Below are positions 1 to 8,606 of a stretch of 64,000 nucleotides of DNA, piece after piece (within the stretch, counting starts at the first letter, position 1; each line of letters opens with the position of its first letter). The stretch is from Atopobiaceae bacterium (GTDB lineage: Bacteria > Actinomycetota > Coriobacteriia > Coriobacteriales > Atopobiaceae). The stretch covers positions 1 to 64,000 of the forward strand of contig JAFWKQ010000074.1 in the NCBI GenBank assembly GCA_017545665.1. Reading direction: 5' to 3'. The translations under genes were made by a program, and so were the position numbers. Below the pieces are notes generated by a model. That model had not been told where the DNA came from, did not search any database, and worked only from the letters and a program-made list of their open reading frames with translations.

Positions 1-110
1 GGCTCGGCAGCAGGCGCGGGCTCGGCGCTGGCGGCCGCAGGCGCGGGCTCGGCGCTCTGCTCTGCCTTGGAAGGCTCCTCTGCCTTGGAAGGCTCTTTGG
101 CCGAGGAGGC
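1..110 (-). repeat. Tandem repeats encoding an Ala/Pro/Glu/Ser/Lys-rich tail
   Basis: Short units encoding SKAEEPSKAEQ and SAEPAPAA-like residues are repeated head to tail inside the secreted peptidase gene. Two near-identical copies of a 20-base unit lie at about 10-56, and two copies of an 18-base unit at about 60-95. Such arrays change length by slippage. Confidence 0.7.
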
Positions 111-2174
111 ATCTGCGGTCTTTGCCGCCGCCTGAAGCTGTTGCGACTGCTGCTGCGAGGTCGCAACAACCTTGTTTGGATTGCTCTTGCCTCCGCCAAT
201 GTTTGCCACGTCGCTCTTTACCGTTGTCTCAACGGCAGTGTTGGATTCAACGATGCGCAGGTACTCAGACTCGCCCTTCTTGTTGGAGTCAAGCATCGTG
301 TTGTATTGCCGATCAAAGTCAAGGAGTATCGACCCATTGGGACGCAGGTTGGGAAGGCTGTTGTCAACGCGAATCATGTAGTTGAGGAACTGCTCAACGA
401 AGCCGAGCGAATAGTCATCGGCATGGAACACGTTCTTGTCGTCCAGGGTGCCCTTTATGAACTGCGCCGCAAAAGAATCAGTGCTGGTATAGATTGCCTT
501 GCCGTTTTCCTTGGGCGACAAAACCACAATGAGTTCGTCGAGGGTCTTTCCATTGTGCAAGCTGTTCAGAAGCGCATTGAGTCCGCCTCGAAGCATCCCT
601 GCGTCTACGGTCGTAACCCCGTTATTCGTTTGGATCGCCGATTTGCCGTAAACGTTGAACGCCGCAAGGTCGCTCAGGTAAAGGGATGCCAGGTAGCCAG
701 TTACGTAACGCGAGGCGGAGGTGTCAACGGGATTGCCGTTTCTGTCCTTGGTGGCGTTGCACATCTCTATGTCGAACCACACGTTGCTTCCGTCGTTGTA
801 CTTGGCGAAGAGATAGTTGTTAAGGATGACTTGCGAGGTAAAGGAGTCGTTGAGAGCGCCCCTGCCATAGACTCCGTTTTCATCCTGTGCCCTTCGCAGT
901 ATTTGGAAATAGTCATAGCGGTACTGGTAGACGTTCTCCACTGCCGACGCGGTGCCTTCCACGAACCACTTGGGGTACCTAAGCGTGTTGTAACGAATGG
1001 CCTGTTCTCTGGTTTTAAAGGAACCGTCCGGATTGGTGATTACGTCCTTGAGATCGGTTGCGCCCGCCATGCCTGTGCGGGTGAAGTCGTGCGTGATGGC
1101 GTGGAAGAGCTCATGGACAATGGTGTTCTCCAAGTTGATCATTCCGGTACCTTCGCGGAGGAGTATGTATTTGCCCGTTTGAGGATTGCGAATGGGCTTC
1201 TTTGTGGAATCCTTCTTCAAAAGGCTGTCCACGTCCACCGCAAGCATGTAGCAGTATTTGGGCACGCCCTCCTTTAGCATGGCCTCGGCCGAAACGTAGG
1301 CAAGCGTGTTTTCCAACGTATCGTGGTTGGGGTCGCCGTCCTTGTCTCCCTTTTTGTAATAGATGTACAAGCCAATCTCCTTGCCGATCTCGCCTCGTTT
1401 GGCGGCCTGGCCAAACGCCGGGAACTTTGCAAGGAGAAGCTCTACGGCCTGCGGCTCCAAGCGCTCGCGAATGAGCTCTATGAGCCACTCAAGATCGTCG
1501 TCGGTAAGGGCGTCGCGCGCGGTCTTTGCGCAGTAGATGTCTACGAGCGTCTCGCCGCCAGAGGCGTGAAGGTATTCCTGTTCGGCAGGGGAGGGCTGGG
1601 CGCTTGCCGCGTTGTTGTTACCCTCAGGCTCTGCCTTGGACTCTGCCTTGGGCTCTGCTGGCGCGTTGGATTCATTGGCGCGCGCAAAGAGGTTCCTGAG
1701 CGAGGTGGGAATGATGTAGGTGATGCCGGTTGAGGCATCGTAAACCGAAATGATGTCCTGGGTGCCAAAGAGCGCGGTAAGGGAGTCGGAGAGCGTTACG
1801 GTAAAGGTGTTGCTGCCGAGCGAGTACTCCTGCGGCACGAAGAAGGCCAGCACTGGCAAATAGGCGTGCCCTTCATCGGCTTTGCCCTGGATGATCTGCA
1901 GGTCGTCCCGTACCCACAGGACGGGAATGTCCCACATGTGGCCTTCGGCGGTGCCAACGGTGGCCTTGTCGTCTAGCTCGACGCCAGGCTTTGGCTTGTC
2001 CACGCCGTCGATGAGGATGTTGCTTACCTGCGTTGCCTCAACGTGGTTTGCGTCGCCCTCAGTCACCTCCACCTTGCGCTGCACGGCAAAGGCGGCTGAG
2101 GGTAGGACAAATTGTAGTGCCAGCACCGTAGAAAGGAAGAGTAATGCGATTTTCTTGAGTTTTGAGCTTGTCAT
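1..2174 (-). CDS. Secreted HExxH metallopeptidase-like protein, 3' end outside window
   Basis: The frame opens at an ATG read from position 2174 and stays open to the left edge (about 724 codons), so the C-terminus is missing. The N-terminus is a clear Sec signal peptide: basic residues, a hydrophobic core, then PSAAFA before the likely cleavage site. HELFH at residues 354-358 (VHELFHAITHD) is a gluzincin-type zinc site, and a downstream WFVEGTASAVE segment could supply the third ligand. Residues about 185-215 and the last visible 60 residues are low-complexity Ala/Glu/Pro/Ser repeats, as in wall-spanning linkers, so a cell-wall or membrane anchor may lie beyond the edge. The likely role is an extracellular protease; the substrate is unknown. 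The long open frame on the opposite strand here is only its shadow. Confidence 0.8.
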   Translation of the reverse strand, partial: MTSSKLKKIALLFLSTVLALQFVLPSAAFAVQRKVEVTEGDANHVEATQVSNILIDGVDKPKPGVELDDKATVGTAEGHMWDIPVLWVRDDLQIIQGKADEGHAYLPVLAFFVPQEYSLGSNTFTVTLSDSLTALFGTQDIISVYDASTGITYIIPTSLRNLFARANESNAPAEPKAESKAEPEGNNNAASAQPSPAEQEYLHASGGETLVDIYCAKTARDALTDDDLEWLIELIRERLEPQAVELLLAKFPAFGQAAKRGEIGKEIGLYIYYKKGDKDGDPNHDTLENTLAYVSAEAMLKEGVPKYCYMLAVDVDSLLKKDSTKKPIRNPQTGKYILLREGTGMINLENTIVHELFHAITHDFTRTGMAGATDLKDVITNPDGSFKTREQAIRYNTLRYPKWFVEGTASAVENVYQYRYDYFQILRRAQDENGVYGRGALNDSFTSQVILNNYLFAKYNDGSNVWFDIEMCNATKDRNGNPVDTSASRYVTGYLASLYLSDLAAFNVYGKSAIQTNNGVTTVDAGMLRGGLNALLNSLHNGKTLDELIVVLSPKENGKAIYTSTDSFAAQFIKGTLDDKNVFHADDYSLGFVEQFLNYMIRVDNSLPNLRPNGSILLDFDRQYNTMLDSNKKGESEYLRIVESNTAVETTVKSDVANIGGGKSNPNKVVATSQQQSQQLQAAAKTADASSAKEPSKAEEPSKAEQSAEPAPAAASAEPAPAAE

Positions 2175-2482
2175 AGCTACCCCCTCTGCCACGGCCTTTG
2201 TACTTTTAGATTATTGCATAGAAAATGAGGGAAATCGGCTTTTACATACCTAGGCTTAGGCCGCTCCCGATTCTTTGGGGACGGTGACTGCGGGGGCACT
2301 CTCCTTTGCCTGGGGTGCGAACGGTGGCAAAAGCGTTTTTGTGCATACCGAGGCATCGATTGTGCATTCCCAACGTAACCCAATGTAAATAAAAAAAGAC
2401 ATAGTAAGCCTATTGCATGATGTATCGGGATGATATTATTAGCTATCACGCGAACAGCCTCTTGCGCAAAGTGGAGGGCGGT
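2175..2482. other. Intergenic region between divergent genes
   Basis: Holds the upstream regions of the leftward peptidase gene and the rightward small gene. It is AT-richer near 2385-2400. I see no convincing gene or paired promoter boxes. Confidence 0.4.
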
Positions 2483-2779
2483 ATGGTAAACGGCAACTAC
2501 GCAATCTACGTCAATACACTCCTCGGCGAACAGCCAGGCAGCGTGACGTTGCGTGCAGAAGGCCCGAAGACGTTTGCGGATATAAATGCGCCTGTTATTG
2601 GCAAACAATTCATTGAGGCGCAGGTGGAGGGCAACACCTTTACGGCGGAGGGAACGTTTTGGCTCATGTTCATGGGCATGATCAAATACTTCTTGCATGG
2701 CGTTGTGGAAGGCGATGACCTGCGCATTCTCATTCAGTCCAGTAAAGGCAATTTCGATATTAGGGGCACCCGTATATAA
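2483..2779 (+). CDS. Small beta-rich conserved hypothetical protein
   Basis: 98 residues. The start at 2483 is chosen because GGAGGG sits four bases upstream; an in-frame ATG at 2417 would add 22 residues but has no ribosome site. The alternating pattern (NGNYAIYVNT, GSVTLRAEG, ..., VEGNTFTAEG, VEGDDLRILI, GNFDIRGTRI) resembles the small single-domain beta-barrel-like proteins common in Firmicutes and Actinobacteria, often found as accessory domains of flavoproteins. No catalytic residues or signal peptide are visible. Function unknown. Confidence 0.65.
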   Translation: MVNGNYAIYVNTLLGEQPGSVTLRAEGPKTFADINAPVIGKQFIEAQVEGNTFTAEGTFWLMFMGMIKYFLHGVVEGDDLRILIQSSKGNFDIRGTRI

Positions 2780-2865
2780 GAGAGTAGATTTGTTTGGCGC
2801 GCCCCCGTTCGCGACAAGAGTTGTACGATAGGTAAGTCGAATCACGATCGGGAGAGCGGTAGCGT

Positions 2866-3558
2866 ATGGTGCGGGAAACGCTGCGTGAAGGACAAAAATT
2901 GCGTCGCGAGGCCGAACGCCGGCTTCTTTTCGAGTCCTACCAGAAGAGCAAGCTGCTTGGAAAGCAGATTGGCGAACTGCTCAACAGGGCACGGCAAAGC
3001 GCGGAGGACGACTCTCGCGTAAAGCTGTTTGCGACAATCCCGTGCCTCGAGGGCAATCACATCGTGCTCGACCGCGTGGTGGACTCCGATGCCAACGCGT
3101 TGCGCGACCTCATTGCGAACCCACATGTGCAACGCTTCATCCCAACGTATCTGTTCGAAAAGCAACGCGACGACGTCTATGCGACGATTCAGATGCTCTA
3201 TGGAGACTTGTTCGAAAGCAAGGAGTCACTGATTCTGGCCATACGCGCAAAGGACTCGGGTGAGCTGGCGGGCTTGGCCGAGTTCTATGGTCTGCGTGAT
3301 GAGCTCCACAAGGTGAGTGTTGGCTATCGCCTGCGAGAATGCTTTTGGGGGCGTGGCTTTGCCACCGAAGCCGCAAGTCTTATGGTGGACTACCTTTATG
3401 GAAAGACCGATATCGAAATAATTACGGCCAGCGTTATGGTGGAAAATCCTGCTTCTGCGCGAGTCCTCGAAAAATGCGGCTTCATACGTACCGCCCGCAG
3501 CGTTGAGGAGGACTGGGGCTTTGATGAGCCAGTTATCGTGGACAAGTTCTTCTGTTAG
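2866..3558 (+). CDS. GNAT-family N-acetyltransferase (RimJ/RimL type)
   Basis: 230 residues. The first 60 are a charged helical extension. A GNAT core follows: the family start (IVLDRVVDSDANALRDLIANPHV), an acetyl-CoA loop region around GYRLRECFWGRGFATEA and the closing ENPASARVLEKCGF element. This last motif is typical of the RimJ/RimL group, which transfers acetyl from acetyl-CoA to a protein N-terminus or small amine. The substrate cannot be told from sequence. The next gene starts 12 bases downstream, so the two may be co-transcribed. Confidence 0.8.
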   Translation: MVRETLREGQKLRREAERRLLFESYQKSKLLGKQIGELLNRARQSAEDDSRVKLFATIPCLEGNHIVLDRVVDSDANALRDLIANPHVQRFIPTYLFEKQRDDVYATIQMLYGDLFESKESLILAIRAKDSGELAGLAEFYGLRDELHKVSVGYRLRECFWGRGFATEAASLMVDYLYGKTDIEIITASVMVENPASARVLEKCGFIRTARSVEEDWGFDEPVIVDKFFC

Positions 3559-3570
3559 GCGAGCGGGGCT

Positions 3571-4416
3571 ATGGGAAGGATTGGGGATAGGGCCTTGAGC
3601 CTCATAATGAGGCTCAAGGTAGAGTGGCAGAGGTTTTCGGTTGTTGGTGCGTCGACCCATGCCTCAAGCATTTCCTACTATACGTTCTTCTCGCTTGTTC
3701 CTTGTACGGCTCTTTTTATCTCGCTCATTTTGATGCTGGGGGTAAACGAGCAAGAGGTTTACGCCTTGCTTTCGAGGTTCGTGCCTGAGGCGTTAAACGG
3801 CCTTGTGTCTACACTGGTTTCGGACGCTTTCGCGCGGTCGGGCCTTGCGATTTCGGTGTCTACCATCTCGTTGCTTTGGTCGGCGTCAAAAGGCACCAAG
3901 GCGCTCCGCGTGGGGCTCAACGCTTCCTATGACGAACGGGAAACAAGAAACGCGCTTGTGGTGGTGCTCATATCAATCATGGCGGTTATCGTGATGAGCG
4001 CCCTCATTGCCGCGGCGATGTGGGCCATCTTTGGCAATAGCGCTCTCCATGCCCTTTCTGAGCAAATTCCTGCGACGCGGTTTCACGAGGGCGTTTCGGA
4101 GGTTGTGAACGTAGTCGCATTACTAATCGTTGGCATGCTTATGATTGCGCTTTGCTATACCTTTTTGCCTGCGGGAAAAAGGCGCTTCATGCAACAGTTG
4201 CCCGGTGCTGCATGCGCTATGGCTGCCTGCGGCGTTCTCTCGTTTGGATTTCGGCTATACGTCGATAACTTTTGCTCCTTCACGGTGCTGTATGGCAGCA
4301 TTGGTACGGTAGCCCTTCTACTGTTTTGGATGTATCTCGTGTTCTACATCCTGGTAACGGGCGCGTACGTCAACCGTCGCATTTCGGAACTCCGCGCCTC
4401 TCGGGCATCGGGGTAG
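3571..4416 (+). CDS. YihY/BrkB-family inner-membrane protein
   Basis: 281 residues with about six membrane segments. The family pattern is clear: STHASSISYYTFFSLVPCTALFISLIL near residues 25-50, a central TISLLWSASKGTKAL segment and a final GSIGTVALLLFWMYLVFYILVTGAYVN. Members were once called ribonuclease BN by mistake; their real role is unsettled (transport or envelope function). It lies 12 bases after the GNAT gene and is followed by a perfect 32-bp palindrome that probably ends transcription. Confidence 0.85.
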   Translation: MGRIGDRALSLIMRLKVEWQRFSVVGASTHASSISYYTFFSLVPCTALFISLILMLGVNEQEVYALLSRFVPEALNGLVSTLVSDAFARSGLAISVSTISLLWSASKGTKALRVGLNASYDERETRNALVVVLISIMAVIVMSALIAAAMWAIFGNSALHALSEQIPATRFHEGVSEVVNVVALLIVGMLMIALCYTFLPAGKRRFMQQLPGAACAMAACGVLSFGFRLYVDNFCSFTVLYGSIGTVALLLFWMYLVFYILVTGAYVNRRISELRASRASG

Positions 4417-4432
4417 GTGCCAGGCGTAGCGT

Positions 4433-4497
4433 GGGTGTGTCACGGGGACGGGGCGTTGACACACTGTGTGTCAACGCCCCGTCCCCGTGACACACCC
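4433..4497. repeat. Perfect 32-bp-arm palindrome, GACGGGGCG family, copy 1
   Basis: Arms 4433-4464 and 4466-4497 are exact reverse complements with one base between them. The core GTCACGGGGACGGGGCGTTG recurs at 44268-44341 and in degenerate form at 40772-40876. It lies between convergent genes, so it may act as a bidirectional terminator, though no T-run follows. Confidence 0.9.
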
Positions 4498-4529
4498 GTG
4501 GCGCACACGTGGCATATGGCCAGTTTAAC

Positions 4530-5003
4530 TTAGTCGTCAATCTCGGATTTGCCCTTAAGAATGGCGCCGGTTGCGGGGTCGATGTCGTAGTCATACTCCC
4601 TTTGGCCTACGTGGAAGTCTACCTCCCACTTGGTAACGCCGTCGTCGGTGTCCAGGTGTACGCTCAGTTGCGTTACTTCCTGCTCAGACACACCTGCGTC
4701 CTTGAATGCAATGTTCTTGGCCTCCTCGTCGCTGATTTGTGTGCCCTGCTGCTGGGTCGTGGCGCTGCTGGAAGTTGGCTGCGACGAGGTCTGCTGTGCG
4801 GCGCTGCTGGAAGTCTGCTGCTCCGAACTGCTGCTAGATGTTTGTTGTGCCGAACTGCTGCTGGAGCTCTGTTGTTGGCTCGAGCTGCTGGAAGCCTGCT
4901 GTTGCGCGGAGCTGCTGGAAGCCCGTTGCCCTCCGCATGCACCCAGAATAAGAGCCATTGTTGTGGCGCCTGCCATAAGAGTCGCTGCGAATGCCTTCTT
5001 CAT
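4530..5003 (-). CDS. PepSY-domain lipoprotein
   Basis: 157 residues. A lipoprotein signal peptide ends in the lipobox LGAC, so the mature protein should be lipid-anchored at Cys23. A low-complexity Ser/Gln linker of about 65 residues follows. Next is a PepSY domain: ISDEEAKNIAFKDAGVSEQEV, then WEVDFHVGQREYDYDIDPATGAIL. PepSY domains are thought to bind or inhibit peptidases outside the membrane. Converges with the BrkB-type gene. Confidence 0.88.
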   Translation of the reverse strand: MKKAFAATLMAGATTMALILGACGGQRASSSSAQQQASSSSSQQQSSSSSSAQQTSSSSSEQQTSSSAAQQTSSQPTSSSATTQQQGTQISDEEAKNIAFKDAGVSEQEVTQLSVHLDTDDGVTKWEVDFHVGQREYDYDIDPATGAILKGKSEIDD

Positions 5004-5280
5004 GCCGTTCTCCTAACGTTTGTGTGTCGGCTTGCGCGTAATCGCTGTGATTACACGGTTTTATTGTATACATACGCGTGCAAGGCTCTTATGTCCCACA
5101 AAGATCGATGTTCGCTGAAATTTTGCGACGTTGCATGGCATCACGCACGTCTTTTTTGCCAAGTGAGTGAGAAAAGGGAGGCGTGCGAGAATGTGTTCCG
5201 AGATTCTTGTTTAGAATGAAGGAGTCGAGCGGGCAGGCTCTACATTCTCCTTTTGATCGTTCGGCAAAACGGAGGCAGAT

Positions 5281-7458
5281 ATGAATAGACTCAAAAAGCG
5301 GGTCAACGGTGGCATTCAGCAAAAGATGTTTAGCCTCGTGTTCCTAACGATTCTGCTCATAATCGCAGCCTTCGCAGTCGTTATCGTTTGGCAGTCGTTC
5401 CAATTGCGCGACTTGGTTACAAATACGAACGCGCGGCAAAAAGAGGCCATTACCAATACGGTGCAGCAGACCATGGACGACCGTCTGACCAAGGATCTAA
5501 AGACGTCTACGCAGCAAGATGCCGCCCTTGCCGACGCCATGTTTGCGGACCTCGCAAACTCCGTGTCTATGATGGCAGACTACGCGCAAAAGCTGAACGC
5601 TAACCCGAGCGCCTATCCTGCCAGGGAAGTCGCGCTTCCGAATGCGGCCACAGATGGCCAGACAACCGTTCAGTTGCTTACGGAGTCGGGAGTAAACACG
5701 TCCGACCCGACAATCCAGCGGCAGATCGCGCTCTTTGGCAACATGTCCGATCTCCTCGCTTCGCTCTTCAATCACACTCAAATCGACTCGTGCTACATCG
5801 CGTTGCCAAGCGGCATCATGATTCTTGCGGACGATCACGCTTCCTCGAAGTTTGCGAGCGATGGGTCAATAGCGCCCATCGAGATGACCCACCGTCCGTG
5901 GTATACCGGTGCCGCGCAGAAGCATGGAATCTACTTTACCGACGTTGCAACCGACGTCTTTACGGGCAACGTCGGCATTATGTGCGCCATGCCGGTCTAT
6001 AACAACGACGAGCTGGTGGCGGTGGTCGGAGCCGACTTTTTGCTCGGCGATATGGAGAAGACCATCGCGACGTCTGGAGAGGGCAACGACTTTAGCTGCA
6101 TAATCAACGACAAGGGCCACGTGGTGTTCTCGCCCAAGAAGGACGGCGTCTTTAAGGTGCAAGAGTCCTCCCATGCGGCCGACCTCCGTCAAACAAGGGG
6201 CGCGACCGGGGGCTTTGTGAGCGAGTCGCTTAAGGGCACCACGGCGCCCACCATGGTGGAGGCGGATGGTGTTATTTACTACATGTGCGGTTCGCCCATA
6301 AAGACGGTGGGATGGGCCGTCGTAAATGCGGTAGACCAGCAGGCAACCGACGCGGTAACCGCACGTCTGCGCAGCGAGTTTGACGGCATCGTGGATTCGG
6401 CGCAGGCTGAGGTTGGCGAGAGTTTGTCTCGTACGCTCGTTACAATGATCATTCTGATCTTGGCGGTACTGGGACTTGCCCTTACGGGCGCGCTCGTGCT
6501 GTCCAGGCGCATCGTCAAGCCCTTAGGCCTCATAACCGATCGCGTGCGTTCGCTCGGTGGCGACAATCTCCGATTTATAATGGAAGACGAGTATCGGACG
6601 GGCGACGAGATCGAGGTGCTGGCGGATTCCTTTGCAAAGCTCTCTGCCAAGACGCTTGAGTATGTGGATGAGGTTACGCGCGTGACGGCCGAGAAGGAGC
6701 GCATTGGCGCGGAGCTCGACATGGCCACAGACATTCAGGCCAGCCAGCTGCCCAGGCTGTTCCCGGCATTCCCCAACATACCTGAGTTCGACATATATGC
6801 GTCCATGACGCCCGCAAAGGAGGTCGGCGGCGACTTCTATGATTTCTTCCTCGTCGACGATACGCACATTGGCCTTGTGATGGCGGATGTGTCTGGCAAG
6901 GGCGTTCCTGCGGCGCTGTTTATGATGGTCTCCCGGGTGCTGCTAAAATCGCATCTCCAAAACGGCGAGAGCCCCTCCGAGGCGCTCGAGAGCGTTAACG
7001 ATCAGCTGTGCGAGAGCAACGAGGCGGAGTTCTTCGTTACCATGTGGGTGGCGGTAATCGACGTTGCCACGGGCAAGGGCGTCGCGGCAAACGCAGGCCA
7101 CGAACACCCGGCCCTTCGCCGTGCGGGCGGGCAATACGAGCTCGTTGTGTATCGCCATTCGCCTGCCGTTGGCGTGATGGAGGGAATACCTTTCCGCGAA
7201 CACGATTTTGAGCTGTATCCAGGCGATAGCTTGTTCGTCTACACGGACGGTGTGCCGGAGGCCACGAGCGACGATGAGGAGCTCTTCGGCAACGATCGCA
7301 TGCTCGAGGCGCTCAACAAGAATCCGGATGCCGATGCCAAAGAGGTGCTTGCCAACGTTACCGAGGGCATAGAGAAATTCGTGGCGGGTGCGGAGCAGTT
7401 TGACGACACCACAATGCTGTGCGTTAGGTACCTTGGCCCAGACGAGGATGAGGAGTAG
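5281..7458 (+). CDS. Membrane sensor phosphatase: Cache - HAMP - SpoIIE/PP2C
   Basis: 725 residues. There is one membrane segment at 20-42, then an extracellular region of about 330 residues with double-Cache features (HRPWYTGAAQKHGIYFTDVATDVFTGNVGI; GADFLLGDMEK). A second membrane segment (about 382-405) and a HAMP linker follow. The C-terminal SpoIIE-type serine phosphatase shows metal-binding GGDFYDFF at about 515-522 and ADVSGKG at 534-540, plus a late FVYTDGVPEA. Such proteins sense a ligand outside and dephosphorylate an anti-sigma-factor antagonist inside. No partner gene is adjacent. An 11-base gap after an AGGCAG-like site precedes the ATG. Confidence 0.9.
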   Translation: MNRLKKRVNGGIQQKMFSLVFLTILLIIAAFAVVIVWQSFQLRDLVTNTNARQKEAITNTVQQTMDDRLTKDLKTSTQQDAALADAMFADLANSVSMMADYAQKLNANPSAYPAREVALPNAATDGQTTVQLLTESGVNTSDPTIQRQIALFGNMSDLLASLFNHTQIDSCYIALPSGIMILADDHASSKFASDGSIAPIEMTHRPWYTGAAQKHGIYFTDVATDVFTGNVGIMCAMPVYNNDELVAVVGADFLLGDMEKTIATSGEGNDFSCIINDKGHVVFSPKKDGVFKVQESSHAADLRQTRGATGGFVSESLKGTTAPTMVEADGVIYYMCGSPIKTVGWAVVNAVDQQATDAVTARLRSEFDGIVDSAQAEVGESLSRTLVTMIILILAVLGLALTGALVLSRRIVKPLGLITDRVRSLGGDNLRFIMEDEYRTGDEIEVLADSFAKLSAKTLEYVDEVTRVTAEKERIGAELDMATDIQASQLPRLFPAFPNIPEFDIYASMTPAKEVGGDFYDFFLVDDTHIGLVMADVSGKGVPAALFMMVSRVLLKSHLQNGESPSEALESVNDQLCESNEAEFFVTMWVAVIDVATGKGVAANAGHEHPALRRAGGQYELVVYRHSPAVGVMEGIPFREHDFELYPGDSLFVYTDGVPEATSDDEELFGNDRMLEALNKNPDADAKEVLANVTEGIEKFVAGAEQFDDTTMLCVRYLGPDEDEE

Positions 7459-7464
7459 CGACCT

Positions 7465-7527
7465 AAATAGGGAATAGGCCCAAGTTTGGATTTCGCGAAA
7501 CCACAACTTGGGGCCTGTTTCCTATTT
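7465..7527. terminator. Hairpin after the phosphatase gene
   Basis: Arms AAATAGGGAATAGGCCCAAG (from 7465) and the matching strand to 7527 pair over about 22 bp with few mismatches. It sits directly after the stop codon. No strong T-run, so this is a probable transcript end or stabiliser. Confidence 0.6.
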
Positions 7528-7610
7528 GAGGCGTACAAGGTTGAGATAGCGCGCGAGTGAGCGCGTATATAGTGATATACGGCAGGGCAACAGCAGGGGA
7601 GATGTTGGCC

Positions 7611-8372
7611 ATGAAGAAGCGTGCTTTCACAGCTGTTATGGGAACCCTTTTGGTAACAATTGCGCTGGCAGGTTGCGGCGGTGCGCCCGCCGCCTCGTCG
7701 CAAGTCGACTCCGGGTCCTCAATCTCTCAGAGTTCCTCATCCACAGAGGCGCCTCCCGAGCAACTCGCTGGCGGTTGGCGTACTTACGATGGTGCCACGC
7801 CTGCGTATACCGACGAGGAGAAGGCGGTATTCGACAAGGCGACCGAGGGCGCTACTGGCGTCGGTTACGAGCTGGTACGCACGCTCGGCACTCAGGTGGT
7901 CTCGGGTACGAACTACGCCTTCCTGGCACGCGGCACCACCGTTACGGCAGAGCCCGTAACAGCCTGGTATGTAATCGTCGCCTATCGGGACCTTTCGGGC
8001 AATGTGTCGCTTTCCTCCGCGCAGCCCATAGACTTGGCCAATCCCAAGACCACCGACAAGACCGCCTCTACCAATGTGGTTGGCGCCTGGGAGCTGTGTC
8101 CGCCGTCCAACGCCGTGCTGGAACCCAAAGAGGTGGGAGACGCGTTCAGTAAGGCAAGCCAGGGCTATGCGGGCGTTGCGCTGAGCCCAATCGCAACGCT
8201 TGGCTCGCAGGTGGTGTCTGGTGCAAACTACCTTGTGCTCTGCGAGGGAACGCCCGCGGCGCAGGACGCAAAGGAACAGCTCTATCTTGTTACTCTCTAC
8301 GTTGACCCCCAGGGCACGGCAACTATTTCGGACGTGCGGGGATTCGATCTGCTTGGCTACCTTGCCGGATGA
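7611..8372 (+). CDS. Lipoprotein with two cystatin-like repeats
   Basis: 253 residues. The start at 7611 is chosen for the AGGGGAGA site upstream. The signal peptide ends in lipobox LAGC, followed by a Ser-rich linker. Two homologous repeats follow, each containing the cystatin loop: QVVSGTNY at residues 95-102 and QVVSGANY at 200-207. Cystatin-fold proteins inhibit papain-like cysteine proteases through exactly this loop, so a surface protease-inhibitor role is plausible but unproven. Codon use matches the neighbours. Confidence 0.75.
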   Translation: MKKRAFTAVMGTLLVTIALAGCGGAPAASSQVDSGSSISQSSSSTEAPPEQLAGGWRTYDGATPAYTDEEKAVFDKATEGATGVGYELVRTLGTQVVSGTNYAFLARGTTVTAEPVTAWYVIVAYRDLSGNVSLSSAQPIDLANPKTTDKTASTNVVGAWELCPPSNAVLEPKEVGDAFSKASQGYAGVALSPIATLGSQVVSGANYLVLCEGTPAAQDAKEQLYLVTLYVDPQGTATISDVRGFDLLGYLAG

Positions 8373-8399
8373 GACCCTCCCAGGAGCGACCGGTTTTTA

Positions 8400-8530
8400 T
8401 CGCTCATGTCCCACGCTCGCGCCGTCCCGCAAGCGGCGACTCACGAAGTGAGCGAGCGAAGCGAGCGCGGAGCCGCATGCGGGCCGGGCGTGGCTTGGGG
8501 CGCGAACAGCAACCGAGCAACCGATAAAAG
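8400..8530. repeat. Palindromic repeat with GGCGACTCACGAAGTGAGCG core, copy 1
   Basis: A 36-base core at 8435-8470 is identical to 20195-20230 and 20295-20330. Flanking arms (CGCGCCGTCCCGC side and CGGGCCGGGCG side) pair imperfectly, making a long hairpin in the gap after the cystatin-like gene. Confidence 0.85.
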
Positions 8531-8606
8531 AGCCCGCATACGCTAAGCCATCACTTTCTCTGATAGTATCTTCTTGTTGGACAAAAACCAAAAAATGGGA
8601 GGTACG

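Noticed and set aside
141-1277. 378-codon open frame on the plus strand
   Set aside because: It lies opposite the secreted peptidase gene, has no signal or known motif and shows shadow-type composition (runs of Val/Arg/His/Gly).
2417-2482. Upstream ATG for the small beta-rich protein
   Set aside because: No ribosome site there, while ATG 2483 has GGAGGG at ideal spacing.
4509-5219. Cys/Leu/Ala-rich plus-strand frame with tandem-looking repeats
   Set aside because: It is the reverse reading of the Ser/Gln linker of the PepSY lipoprotein.
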